From assembly GCA_022385805.1 (NCBI GenBank), contig MU277803.1:1-41068 (forward strand): a stretch of 41,068 bases of DNA, given 5' to 3'. Numbering within the stretch: position 1 is the stretch's first letter; each line of letters opens with the position of its first letter. The position numbers and the translations under genes were made by a program. Positions 23,001-34,061 of the stretch are shown here, one piece after another. Source of the stretch: Pilatotrama ljubarskyi. Lineage: Eukaryota > Basidiomycota > Agaricomycetes > Polyporales > Polyporaceae. Below the pieces are notes generated by a model. The model did no database searches. It saw only the letters and a list, made by a program, of their open reading frames with translations, and was not told where the DNA came from.

Positions 23001-23468
23001 TCGCTATAGGTCTTGACAGTCTGGGTGACTTCGTTCCATGCCTTCTCCTTCTCTTCCGCAGTGAACAGGTCCTTCTGCTGCTCCAACAGCTCCTGTCGTG
23101 CAATGAGTATCCAGAGCAAAGCGTAGGGATATGCGAGTGAACAAACTTCATTGGACGGAGGCTTCCAGGCCTCCGGGAGTGAGGTACGAGTCGGCGCGGC
23201 CAGCGGTCCGCCTGCATCGGGCCCGCTGGGCTGTCCCTTGACGTGATTTTTTAGAACGAGCTGGTACGCCTGGTAGTGGAAAACGTACCGATGCTTCGCT
23301 AGATTCCTCTGCCCGTCCTTCGCTTTCGTCACCGCCTTGCCCGCCCTGAGACTCTGCGTTGCCGGACAGCAACGACGGCCTCGGTCCTGACTTCGGAAGT
23401 GCTGGGGTCAAGATTGTGCCCGCTGCGGGCGTGTACTGATTCATCTCTATTTCGAATGTGGACGCCAT
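20064..23468 (-). CDS. DUF6535 domain membrane protein, copy B
   Basis: Paralogue of the gene at 11259-14169. Exons: 23468-23289, 23230-23147, 23092-22952, 22885-21484, 21419-20948 and 20880-20064, 3096 nt, 1031 aa. The core matches copy A closely: SLPEAWKPPSNE, WNSEIDTYLVY, AGLFSAIVTAFNVQSY at residue 136, ALWFSSLVLSLSSASIGIMV, KQWLNEYKSGLSSGSQKTS, and the two later hydrophobic segments. Exons 2 and 3 have identical lengths (84 and 141 nt) and all phases agree. The last exon is 817 nt, against 343 in copy A. It encodes a Ser/Pro/Ala-rich tail with several copies of a motif like SQSPLSHPVQEQ, EAQHAVQKQAE and SQSHPLHHVQGQAED. The reading frame is intact. Function is unknown; membrane topology suggests about four helices near the N-terminus and a large soluble C-terminus. 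Confidence 0.9.
20100..20880 (-). repeat. Degenerate repeats in the C-terminal tail of DUF6535 copy B
   Basis: The tail carries about four degenerate copies of a Ser-Gln-Ser...His-x-Val-Gln-x-Gln-x-Glu motif embedded in Ser/Pro-rich sequence. Copy A has one clear copy (SQSQVSRPVQEQADD). Unit spacing is irregular, roughly 50-75 residues. Confidence 0.6.
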
Positions 23469-23943
23469 CGTTACCGTAGTAATGCTTGTGACAGCGCTTC
23501 AGCAGAGAGCAAGGCAAAGAGGACGGTTGGCAGCAGAGGTGAGACTGTGAGCAAGGACTTGGGAGTCTGAGCGAGAACGGACGTGAGATGAGGGATTGCA
23601 GTATGGGCCCCGGCCGCGGGGGTGCTAGTTTGGATGCTAGTCTGCCAATGAAGGCAGTGACACTTGGTCCACCACGACTCGCCGCAGATCCTAGTGCGCC
23701 GTCAGACCGGTGTACAAATTTGTCTTATGCCCAGCAGACACTGGCAATGACAGGCTTCTTGACTTCCATTCGACGGCCTGCGGTTCCTCGGTCCACCACG
23801 AGGCATACCATGTGTGCGACCGGCGATACTTGACCCGTATGATACCGCATTGCTGAAAAGCGCTGCAGAATACAAGGTACGCTTACCAGAATACTCACCA
23901 CGCCGGTAAGCCATGGCGAGAGACGGCGCATACAGCGTACCTA
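23469..23943. other. Promoter side of DUF6535 copy B
   Basis: No gene. The sequence is a diverged counterpart of 14170-14700 in block A. Confidence 0.5.
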
Positions 23944-24587
23944 CTACCCCAGGCAGGGGTACGCAAAATGAGCAAAGCAGTATAAAACAGTGATTCCTCA
24001 TGTAGGAAAAGGCGGATAAACTTGTGTATTTTTTGTAGTGTAGTGACCACTCGATTCTCGACTCTTGCAGACTTAGAGGGCGAAAGAATGAGGCGTTGGC
24101 CCATAAGACTCAGTTGAACAGCGGGGCATGCCACAAAGTGCAATGTTTCAACGTGCTGATAGGCAGATCCCTCCTCGACAGGACAAGTACAGAAGTTATG
24201 CTTAAAGATGACATGTCCTGAAGCACGAACTGTGCTGTTCATGAGACCCGATTGGTGTGAAAGGGGTCTGGTGTGTTGTGCGCCGGATTCCCCATGTTTA
24301 CACCGTGACGGATGTCGGCGCCACAGCTCCTCGGATGCCTGCCAAAAGCGGGCGCTTCGAGTGACAGGCGTTATGCCGAGATTTTGCATTACCCTGCCCT
24401 CTGGTAGTCGTCCTCTCGGCAGTCCTCCGACACTTACCAAGGGCCCTCAAGAAATACCAAAAAATACTGGAAAGACGGGCCAGACGACATTACATCCACT
24501 GGCCAGTTTTCGTCCTGCAGGGAGACTGGCAGAGACCTCAGCAAACCGTCGACTGCATTCCTTTGCGTACCCCTGCCTGGGGTAGTA
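23942..24587. mobile_element. 642-bp inverted-repeat element flanked by TA (Tc1/mariner-like MITE)
   Basis: The ends at 23944-23967 and 24562-24585 are perfect 24-bp inverted repeats beginning CTACCCCAGGCAGGGG and continuing TACGCAAA. Each is bordered by TA (23942-23943 and 24586-24587), consistent with a TA target duplication. The repeats contain a near-palindrome CCCCAGGCAGGGG. A 181-codon minus-strand frame overlaps the interior but has no transposase motif, so I take the element as non-autonomous. Block A lacks it: flanking homology resumes on both sides near 14700. A superfamily with another target size is possible. Confidence 0.82.
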
Positions 24588-24999
24588 CATGCTAGCTCGA
24601 CGGAGAGGGGCGCATCCGGCAGTCCTGTGGGCTCAATAGCGCTGTCAACCGGTGGAACGGAAAGCCCAGCGAATCGGGCGGTCGAGTGTCCAAGGAACTT
24701 GGAATCCACATCCTCATGAACGGCCCACTCGCTCGTGAGTCGTAGTACCGGAGAGATGTGAACAAACTCAATTGAGGGCACCGTTGATTGTCGAACAAGA
24801 AAGCGACGCGGCGGTGCTGCAGCATGCAACGACCCCGGGCCAGACTACCGCTCGGATGTCGAGTCGATACAAAATGGGTCGTTCAGCACTCGAACGGCGT
24901 AGGCCCGCGCGCAGAACAATGCCGCGCGCCACCTGCGAAAAAGAGCATACCCGTGCAAACGACACGTTCGCAGTATATGTGCTAGATGTAGCGACCGGC

Positions 25000-27427
25000 G
25001 AAATTTAAAGCTGCGAGTGGCTTGGGTTTTTCGGATACGTCCCAGCATGAAGAGTCTGGAGGCGGCCGCGAAACACCCAAATCGCCATCGCCTGGACGGC
25101 ATTCCACTTCTTCTGAAGCTGTCGCCTGGTGAACGTGCCGCGCGTGAGGTCTGCTGCACGCTAAGTCTTCGCTGCCGGCGACGCGAACCTTCAGGACCTC
25201 GTTGATAGACTCACCTGAGAACATGCGCACTTCGCTGTGGCGCCCGCGGGAGTCTATCCGACGCGGATGAGATCGGCACCAGCGATACTTTCGGTACCAC
25301 GAGATACGAACCGCTTCACCTGCGTACTCCTGCAAGTATTGATTCCGCAACCCGCCCCGGCACAACGAGATCCTCATGGTGTGGCGCTCGAGCTTTGCAG
25401 GGTTGCCGCTGTCGAGTGTTGATTTGTCTCTCCGGAATAACTCGATACGTACGCAAATACGCGACAGGCACAGCAGGCGAGCTCCGCACAGACCTTGCGG
25501 CTTGTCCCCCCTTCACCGTCTCGTCACTTGCATAGCCGGGTGACACCGAGCGACAGAGAACCTACTTCAATCTCGGAGCAAGTACTAGGCATGGTGTATG
25601 GAAAGACGGATGCTTCACCTCGCAAGGCGCCAACCCGAGGCCGCCTCGTCCATATCGTGAGCGAGCCGTCCATGACGGTCACGGGAAATCGAATCCGACC
25701 ACTCCTATGCGAGATCATCTCGCTGACGACGCGGCGGTAGAGCGATTGGTGCGTTCCGCACGCCCGGGATCCACGAGTACGCACAAGCAGATGATCGCAC
25801 TGTACTTTGCTGTCCTCCTCGACTTCGTCGGATTTTTCTGGTGTTATCGACACCCATCCCACTTGGCGTCGACGCGGACGCCGCGTCAAAAGCAGCTCAG
25901 CCGCAGACGCCGCGTCGCTTTCTTTCATCAGCTCCGGCGTTAACCGGTAACGAATCTGCAATCGCTGATGTTCAATACATTCTCCCACCATGTCTTACAT
26001 GGCCCGAGGGGCCGCAGAACAGAACCGTCGCCTGTCGAGCAGACCAGATCGCGAGCCTAGGTCGCCGTCCGGAAACACCGCTTGCCTCGGGCAAGATTCA
26101 GCACTGGAGGACACGGGCGTGGTGTGGCCACGCGAACGCGCGCGAGCCGTCGGGTTAGCAGCGTCGAGTAACGGGAGCGGGGAAAGCGTTGTGTCCCGGC
26201 TGCATGCGGCTCCCCACGCGCTGCTTAACCGCTTCGAGCGGCGAGGACGGTGCTCTCGCGTTCGCTGTTCTGATGCGCGCAGGAGCTGTGAAGCGTCCCT
26301 AATGGTGACGAGTGCTGGACAACTGGGTCACAATGCAGGCCTGCACTGTGTCGGGTTCGAGTCCCTCGTTATCCGGCGCCAGGGAAGGATCGGCATGGCT
26401 TTGATCTAGTTGCGCGGTTCTTGAGCAGAGCCCAGCACGGTGGACGACGATGGCAGTACTGTGAGCTGCAGAGTGCCCGCCGTCTGTCGCTGTGGCGCGT
26501 TCTCAGTCTCAAGAGGCCTTACGGGGATGCCTCACACGGTCGTGCGCACATACCTGGACGGGTCCCTGGTGGAACTCGAGGCTCAGATCGGAGCTAGAGG
26601 GATTGGGGGCGTACGCTTACGGGACTCTGTGGCTTCCACTCCGGCTCGATAAGGCACGGTTGAGTCGAATAAGCTAGGCTCACCGTGGCGGGCGATGCCT
26701 ACGCGATCGTCTTGTTGGACCGGCCGTTTCAGAGACCGACTGCCATAATAGCAAATCTTATCAACAGAGGTGGCGCAGGAAAGGGCCCTCGCTTGTCGCG
26801 CTTGGAATGGCCCTAGGCGACGACACGGTAGTGGAACGTCTGACGGGATAGCGGTCTCGGAGGATTGGCGAGCTCAGAGCGGGAGGGGGCAAAGGGCGAC
26901 TGAGGACAACGCCGTAGACACAGCGGACAGCTGGGTTGACGTGGTCTGGCTGAGCCAGCCGAGGACGGAGGAGCCGGAGAAGGCGGATAGAACAGCTGAG
27001 CGGTCGACGGAGAGAACGAAGACGGCAGCAGTGGGGAGGGTGCAGTGCACTTCGCCAAGGACTTCCAGAGCATCATCAAGCAACTACGTCGTCCTTTGTG
27101 CTAAAATATAGTCAGGGAGAGGCTGCAGGAAGAGTGCATATGCACGCAGGACATGAGCAAAGTCGCACTGGACTGCACCGGAACACTGGTCGACGCCACG
27201 AGGACTGAGTCGGTCGAGGGTGGTTGAGGGAAATGGTCTTGATATGGCAGCGAAACAAGCCGACAAGACTGAGGAGAGCACACAGGTGCAGATGTAATGG
27301 ACAATGTAGGTTGAATGCTCGAGGAGGCGGTAGCCAGAACGGAGGCAGACTGCGGGTTGGAGGATGCGGTGGAGCCTGACGTGACGGCAGTGAAGGCCTG
27401 AGCAACAGCGTTTGTGTGAGGACTCAT
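25000..27427 (-). pseudogene. Companion gene of unknown function, copy B, probably decayed
   Basis: Counterpart of 15200-17760. A plausible start is the ATG at 27427 (MSPHTNAVAQAFTAV, then ATASSSIQPT), with a likely first intron near 27110-27175 (branch CTGAC, acceptor TTTTAG). A conserved stretch FVLSVDRSAVLSAFSGS followed by GWLSQ lies near 26980. The longest open conserved part is 25524-25991, containing ESDAASAAELLLTRRPRRRQ and CDHLLVRTRGS. A further conserved piece near 25190-25250 ends in a good donor (TCTCAG|GTGAGT). I recognise no family and could not assemble one uninterrupted model. It may be a rapidly evolving gene or a pseudogene. It lies upstream of, and on the same strand as, the DUF6535 gene, as in block A. 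Confidence 0.4.
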
Positions 27428-28564
27428 ACAAGAAAAATAGCCAATATACAAGCTGAGCGAGGCTGCCTAGTAGAGCGTATCGCAAGCGGTTTGCATCGCC
27501 CCACTCGAGTTATAACTCCGTGGGTGATACAACTCCAACCTATGCGAAAATCAGCGCTTCGCCCCGGGTCGTGCGCTCCAAACAGTTTAGCGCTTGGTAG
27601 TTGCAATCGCGTTGCAAATACGCTCTAGTACCAGCTCAGTCACTACTGCTGGGAGAGGGAGAGATGGACGTCGAGGACGAGCGCACCGAGACCATCAACG
27701 CTCTGCTGAGGACGCACAGGTAGGCGGGCGCTTGGGGACACTCGGCCGAGTCGGCCCGCGCGCCGAAGGAGTGGCACGCGCAAGTGTCAATGCGAGTGAG
27801 TGAGCGCCCGAAGCGCACACGCACCGCTGCGACCTGAGGCCTGCCAGTGAGCCGTTCAACCAGGGAGAGTAGCAAGCGGAACGCGGAGCGGATGCATCAC
27901 CTACAGACTAAGAAGGGCTCTTACTTGTCGAAGCTGAACCAGTGTGATCACTGGAGTTACTGAGAGTATGAACAGCGGCACGCTCCGGAACTTGAAGCAT
28001 GTCTGACAACCCGCCTTCGTGCATACTAGGTAAGTCTCGCGCATAGCTGATATAGAGAAGCTATGTAGTAACCACTCCAGCAAAGTACAGCACTGTACAG
28101 TGAAAGGTACAGTGCAGATTCCGACGCATGCAAGTCGCAAGCAATATTTGCGAGCAAGGCCTCTTTGACTGGCATGTATCATAGTCAACTCTACGTAGAC
28201 ATCCCACAAGCGTTCATCGACCCGTCGAATTCTCCTACCAAGCATCTCCTTCAATCAACACTCTTGGCATCTTTCCGTGCGTCAGGCTTGACCGAGGAAA
28301 GGCTGCTGGTGATGTTCCCGCTGGGGACTACCGCAGCACCACACTCGACCCGGATCGGTCAACTTCTGGCACAGCACCGCGCAACGCCTCTGACAGGATG
28401 ACAGAGCGGCCCTTCCATCGGCCAAATCCAGTGGCTCTCATAGTTCAATATGGCACCTCATGCAACACACACCCTCCGCCCTTCACAACCACGCTGTAAA
28501 TCGTCTGTGGACCCCTCACAAGTGTGCGTATCTCTTTCTCTTCCTCTCCACCATCCCGTCCCTC
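27428..28564. other. No gene recognised between block B and the helicase
   Basis: A minus-strand frame at 27901-28254 contains a hydrophobic stretch (VPLFILSVTPVITLVQL) and could be a membrane-protein fragment, but no complete model is visible. The right end is the helicase promoter and 5' leader. Confidence 0.4.
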
Positions 28565-31500
28565 ATGACATCCACCATAGAGCAAGACTTTGTCCCCCTC
28601 TCCTGCGAGAACGACATCCCCCGCGCGATCCGGGTGCACAAGCTCACCTCCAGAGAATGGGGCCTCCTCACGGAGCATCTATGCGATGAGGCCGTCCCTG
28701 TATGCGGTGTCTCGCTGCGCCTGTCCAAGGAGCACGGCGGAGTGGACGCCATGGCGGTCTCTTCAACGACCGACGTCTTCCATATCAAGTTCCCTCGCGA
28801 TTCCCAACGCAGCTCTTATGGGATGAGCAATGTCGCGCGCGTCCTCGACAACTCTATCAGCCTCCTGGCCGGGTTCGGCATGGCGCGCCTCGCGTTGCAC
28901 CTCCACAAGCAGTCCGGGCTACACGTGGAGGGCGTGGACTTGGCGACGTTGTTCATGATCTCCGGCTCGAAGAAACCTCAGACAGCCGCTGAGTTTGCTT
29001 CGAGGCGCATACACCCGGATGTTAACAAGAGCAAGATCCATTCGCTGTGGTACGGGGACAGCACGGACGATCTGTGCCTTCGCGCGTGGCTCTCCGCAGT
29101 GTACGTGGAATCATTTTTGTGATGACCTCCGGTACACGACTCGGACTAAGCTCTCGCGTTCAGACTGGCGCAAGACTCGCTCACTGAAGTCAGAGCGGCG
29201 CAGAAAGTGCGCACGTGGAACCTCCCGGATGTCCACCTTGAATGTCTGTCCCAGCTCGTTCTCAACGTCGAGCTCCTGGAAGCCGAGCGCCCGACGCACG
29301 TCGACAAGGAATTCGAAGCCGTGGAGATGGACGCCAACGGTCAATTCGTCATTCGCAACGCGCGCTACAACACGCGTGTCCGGCGGAGCAAGCAGGTGCA
29401 GCAGTTATTTCTCCTCTACCATAAGACCCGAATGCTCGCGCCACTAATCCCTGCGACGCCCTCGTGTAGACGTCCGTCATTATGGAGTCTGTCTGCGGGA
29501 AGACCATCGTAGGGCACGCCGTCAGGTCTGATGGCAAGCAAACTGGGGTGAAGGTCACAGGCGGGAACTTCCGCGTGGATGTCGCGAGCATCCGCGTCGT
29601 CGGCCGAGAAGAGCTCACGCACGCCGAGCTCGCGCGCGATGAGTTCATCCTTCTGCTCCTGCAGGGAGTCCTGCCCTCCCTCGTCGATTCGCCATATATC
29701 AAGATGTTGTGGTTCGACACCGCGCAGGCGAACCGAAGGGTGAGGCGACCGTCGGAGTCGAATATGGTGTGTCCCAGGTTCCCGAATATGAACCAGTCGC
29801 AGAAGGAGGTCGTCGCTGCGATGTTGTCGGGTGATGAGCCACTTGTCATCGTTCACGGTGTGTCGCCGCCGCTATCGCCCGGGCCGTACGGTGTAGTTGA
29901 CATGCTAGGGGTTGCGTAGGCCCTCCGGGAACGGGGAAGACGACGACGATCGCTGCAGCGCTCGACTCGTGGCAGGACTTTGGGTGGCCGGCTTGGGTCA
30001 TCGCGCAGTCGAATGTTGGCGTGAAGAATATCGCGCGGACACTCCTCAAGAAAGAGGTTGACTTCCGACTCCTGGTGTCCAAAGAGTTCTACGTCGAATG
30101 GTGAGCCTTCCCTTTGCATCCCGTATTACTGTCTACCCTGTTCTGACGATGTGATCTCCCGCGGCATGAAGGCACGAACATCTCTACGAGGAGATCGAGG
30201 AGCGGCTCATACGCTCGGACGAGCTTTTCGCGGACCGTGTGGAAGCGGAGCGCAAGCTTGCAGGGGTGACAGTCGTCCTCTGCACCATTTCCATGCTGTC
30301 AAATCCCGCGATCGACAACTGCGGGATCTTCCGGTTGGTCCCCATCGAGCGACTGGTCGTGGACGAGGCGTCGCAGATTGACACGTTCGAATTCATGGTG
30401 AGCAGTTTCCGCTGAACCCGCTGGGAATTGACCGCGTCAGAGTCCGGTTGGTGAGAAAGAGCGAAGGCTGACTATATGCGTGCATCCTAGCACCTGTTCC
30501 ACAAATTCCGCAGCCTCGAGAAAGTCTGCATGTTCGGTGACCCGAAACAGCGTTAGTCACTCCTGTCCGCTCGTACTCGTAGCAGCCTTCCTGACTTGTG
30601 TCGTGATCTGCTCGCTCGCGCAGTGCCGCCGTATGGCAAGGAAACGGCCGCGGAAATGAAGACAATCTACGACTTCATACAGTTCAAGGGCGCCGCGTAC
30701 TTCCTCAACACGCAGTACCGCATGCCCGTCCCTCTCGGGGACTTCATCTCGGAGCAGGTGTACGACTCGAAGCTCAAGTCAGTGCACGAGATTACGGATC
30801 GCGGCTCGGTGTGCCTCATCGACGTACGGAAAGGGCGGGAAGAACCAGTCGGGTCAAGTTGGAAGGTGAGCAGAAGCGTATGAGACGTGTTCGGAGGCAC
30901 TAGCGCTGAGCGCGCTGCGCTAGAATACGGAGGAAGCGCGAACGGTCGTGAACATTGTGCAGAACTACTACAAGCACGATGACTTCTGCGTCATCACGCC
31001 GTACGACGCCCAACGCGCCGAGATCGTACGGCAGCTCAAGGCGGAGAATCTACCATGGGAGCGTGTCTTCAACGTCGACAGCTTTCAAGGTAAACATCTC
31101 GTCTATAGTGATATACCTCGTTGATACTCACCGTTCATCTCTGTCAGGCCATGAAGCGGCTTATGTGATCATCTCCGCCGTGCGCACCTCTGCCCCCGGC
31201 TTCCTCCGCTCGCGCAACCGCACGAACGTCATGCTCACGCGCTGCGAGCGCGGAATGGTCCTCGTTTCAAAGCGCGACTTCCTCCTCGGTCCCGGGCGCA
31301 CCACGCTGCTCGGCGAGCTAACGCAGAGCTGGTCTCGGGCATCGGGCATGTGGCGTGACGTCTGGGTCGACGCCCTTGCCCTGTCAGACCGGCGCGCAAG
31401 CTTGCCTGGGGTGCCCGGGCGGGGTTTGGGAGGCGTTCTCCGAGGCAATACCCCCACGCGCGACTCGTCGGAGGTGATTGGCTTCCAGGATGGCGCGAGT

Positions 31501-31950
31501 CCGGAGCATTTCCCTGCTCTGACGAACTGGGACTCGTCGAGCTCCGGATCCGAGCCGGCCTCGCCGAGGTCGCCTTGGACCCCCCGAAACACCACTCCGA
31601 CCTATTCACAGGCTGCCCGAAGTTCAGAAGTCAGTCGTCGTAAACAGAGCCCGCCGTACATCCCACCACACATGCGAGCGGATACCACGACGGCGACGGT
31701 TGCTGGTGCTTCTCCTAACCTTGCAGGCGGGTGGCGGAACCGTGTCGTGCCCGCCTCCAACAATCACAACGCGGTCGAGCTCTCTCGGCGCATGGGTGCG
31801 CTTTCCGTGGATGCTGCATCGTCAAGGCCACTCCAGAAGAAGAAGCAGCCGAACCAGGATGCGTTTCCTGCTCTTGCACCGCAGACGACTCGCACACAAC
31901 TCGCGTTGAGGGGGAGGTGGCGGAAAGGGTCCGATGCGTGTCGGCTTTGA
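28565..31950 (+). CDS. SF1 (Upf1/IGHMBP2-like) helicase with exonuclease-like N-terminus
   Basis: ATP-dependent RNA/DNA helicase of superfamily 1. Exons: 28565-29100, 29164-29395, 29470-29857, 29920-30100, 30172-30397, 30491-30551, 30624-30865, 30924-31089 and 31148-31950, 2835 nt, 944 aa. Helicase motifs: Walker A GPPGTGKT (386-393), DEASQ (510-514), GDPKQLPPYG (from 537), QYRM (572-575), VDSFQGHE (around 673-680) and TNVMLTRC (703-710). The first ~180 residues (TTDVFHIKFPRD, then LHKQSGLHVEGVDLATLF, then LCLRAWLSAV) resemble an RNase D/WRN-type 3'-5' exonuclease fold, but the acidic catalytic residues are not evident. The tail is low-complexity, with YIPPHMR (848-854) and two FPAL motifs (near 799 and 917). 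An in-frame upstream ATG at 28460 would add 35 residues. RNA surveillance or translation-linked work is an inference. Confidence 0.9.
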
Positions 31951-32291
31951 GCCTCAGGCTTCTAGCTCGGTTGGGAAAGAAGTGTAGAGAGGTCTGACGT
32001 CTTAGTCTGTGTATACGTTCTTCGAACTCTGCGCTAGTGGCGCGATAACAGCTTGGCAGAGCTCGCACAGAGCATGTAAGGAGGGAGGCCTGAACTCGCC
32101 TAAGAACGTTGGCTGACCCGCGGGCCTCGGACGTCCATTTCAATTTGAGAGTCGCGAGGCCCGCACTGCCACCGTATAAACTCTGATCCCCGGTTGCCGG
32201 GCCGCACGGAGCCCCGCAGCGGTGTGTTCGAAAGACTCAAAGGGAAGGAGAGTTAGAAGCGCGTCGGCCGCCGTCGCGGTCGCAGCTCACG
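31951..32291. promoter_or_regulatory. Helicase 3' region and promoter of the flavin-reductase-like gene
   Basis: No gene. A TATA-like GTATAAACT at about 32175 lies 117 bp before the proposed start codon. Confidence 0.4.
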
Positions 32292-33610
32292 ATGCTTCTC
32301 TTATCAAGGACCAGCTTCGTCTCAAACGCTCACATTCGCAGGTGCTGTTCGCGTCTGCTTACCAGCCACACAGAGCTTCGTTACATCAGGCGAAGCATCC
32401 CACGCACCATGTCAAGCAGCTCGGGATCCGGCGGTCCATCGGTACCTGCGTTCGACCGCGGAGCGCAGGCGAAGTTCACAGAGAGCCCGAACCCAACGTT
32501 CACGTACGGCCAGAAGGTGATTGAGACGGAAGAAGGGAAGAAGTGGCTCGAAGGCGCAAAGGATGGGTGGAAGACCATCGATGCAGCGACTGAGGATCCG
32601 CGGTCAGTGTGGAGGTTTCATGATCATGATGTCTCGCTAGAAACCCCGATTGACTGGCGTTCCTTTTTCTAGGAAGATGGTACAAATTCTCTCCATCTCG
32701 CGCGCGCGAGAGCCTTCATCGCTGACTGGCCGATTTTTTACTACCTAGTATGCTATGATGATCAGCGGAATCGTCCCTCGCCCAATCGCCTTCGTATCAA
32801 GCATTTCCGAGCAGGGAGTGGAGAACCTCGCGCCCTTCAGGTAAGAGGGCCCATTGCCCTGAACCGAAGAATATCCGCTTACCATCAATCTGACTCCTAT
32901 AGCTGGTTCAACCAGGTTCGTCCGCACCGTAAGACATATCGGCCTTCGGTTCCTGACTGGGAGACGCGCAGGTGACACACAACCCGCCCATCATCTCCGT
33001 GTCATGCTCCGCCAGCGCCCAGGGTGGCCTCAAGGATACTGCGAGCAACATCAAGGCTACCAAGGGATTCACCGTCAACATAATCAGCGAGCCGTTCGTC
33101 GAGAACGCGAACGTCACCTCGCTCGATGCCCCGGCTGATGTCAGCGAGTGGCCGCTCTCAGGACTTACGAAGGAACCGAGCGTAAGACGCATGCGTATTC
33201 TACGGAGTTTCGCTGAGGGGTTGTTCTAGACTCACGTCAAGGCAGCGCGCGTGAAGGAAAGCGCATTCAGCATGGAGTGCGAGGTAAAGGGTCTACATCC
33301 ACGCGTTCATCGTATCTGTAGCTCTGAGATGTTCCGCGCATGACAGCTCTTCCAAGCCGTCGACATAGTCCACCCCAACACGGGCAAGCAGTCCGCGACG
33401 CTCGTCCTCGGGCTGGTCAAGTGCATCCACGTGCGGAAAGACATGCTCAACGAGCGCGGGGTCGTTGACTTCACAAAGCTCAAGCCGGTGGGGCGCATGG
33501 GCGACATCACGTACGCGTGCGTTGGGGACGGCTTCCGCCTGCCGCGGCCGTCGTGGCAGCTGGAGGGCGAGAAGATCCAAGAGTTTCTGAAGCGGGTGGA
33601 GGAGCGCTAA
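32292..33610 (+). CDS. Flavin reductase-like (FMN-binding split-barrel) protein
   Basis: Exons: 32292-32602, 32673-32679 (7 nt), 32749-32840, 32903-32915 (13 nt), 32972-33181, 33230-33283 and 33347-33610; 951 nt, 316 aa. The family binds FMN and includes NAD(P)H:flavin oxidoreductases and related proteins; the substrate here is unknown. Family blocks: MISGIVPRPIAFVSS, NLAPFSWFNQVTHNPP, KDTASNI, FTVNIISEPF, LVLGLVKCIHV and YACVGDGFRLPRP. Both micro-exons are needed to keep the frame and restore the joined reading RKMYAMMISG and FSWFNQVTHN. The ATG at 32292 gives a 39-residue Arg/Ser-rich leader with only one acidic residue (RRCCSRLL, YIRRSIPRT) that could target mitochondria. An ATG at 32409 would give a cytosolic form. 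Confidence 0.9.
32673..32679 (+). other. 7-nt micro-exon (GAAGATG)
   Basis: Bounded by TTTTTCTAG and GTACAA. It completes Arg and adds Lys-Met to give PRKMYAMMISG. Skipping it would shift the frame by one base. Confidence 0.8.
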
Positions 33611-34061
33611 GGGGAGGCTGCGTTGTGAAGCGAGCCCTGGCTGTATGCTGCGCCTCATGTGGATGCAGCGAACAATCGTGCAGATGGCAGACGTAGACTG
33701 GTGGCCTTCACGCTGAGACTGGCTTGGAATCCTAGTGTATTAGTACTGCTGGAAGAGACTTCACTCGTTGGCGCATGATGCCGTTAACGAGGAATGCGCA
33801 TGTGCTTGTTGACGATGACAGCGCAGGAAGGATTCGGAAGCTCTCACTGAGCGAACGGTTCTTTCTGGTACAGCTGAATCATATGTAAACATACTGTGAG
33901 GGAACGAACGATGATTCAATCCAGATAGCCTGAACTCGGGATATAACTGAGAGCGGCATGCACGACGGGTGGGTAATCAAACACGTACCAATCACATCAC
34001 CAGGACGTTTCAGTAGCACATGAGAGTCGTTCATAGGTGCCACAAGGGTGTGGATGCGTGG
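33611..34061. other. Intergenic, no gene seen
   Basis: 3' side of the flavin-reductase-like gene; nothing recognisable. Confidence 0.5.

Larger units (their letters stand above)
20064..27430. repeat. Segmental duplication, block B
   Basis: Counterpart of block A. It is longer because of the 642-bp element and the longer last exon of the DUF6535 gene. Confidence 0.75.

Noticed and set aside
21476..23332. 618-codon frame as a single-exon gene
   Set aside because: It reads through three introns of DUF6535 copy B; the spliced model with the upstream ATG at 23468 matches copy A and the edge copy.
23895..24440. 181-codon minus-strand frame
   Set aside because: It lies almost wholly within the 642-bp inverted-repeat element, starts without an ATG context of note and shows no known motif.
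26353..26363. tRNA B-box-like word GGTTCGAGTCC
   Set aside because: The adjoining T-stem pairs poorly and no complementary acceptor stem or A-box lies at the right distance upstream, so no tRNA can be folded.
28460..28564. Upstream in-frame ATG of the helicase
   Set aside because: Kept only as an alternative start; the extra 35 residues show no family similarity and the ATG at 28565 directly precedes the conserved region.
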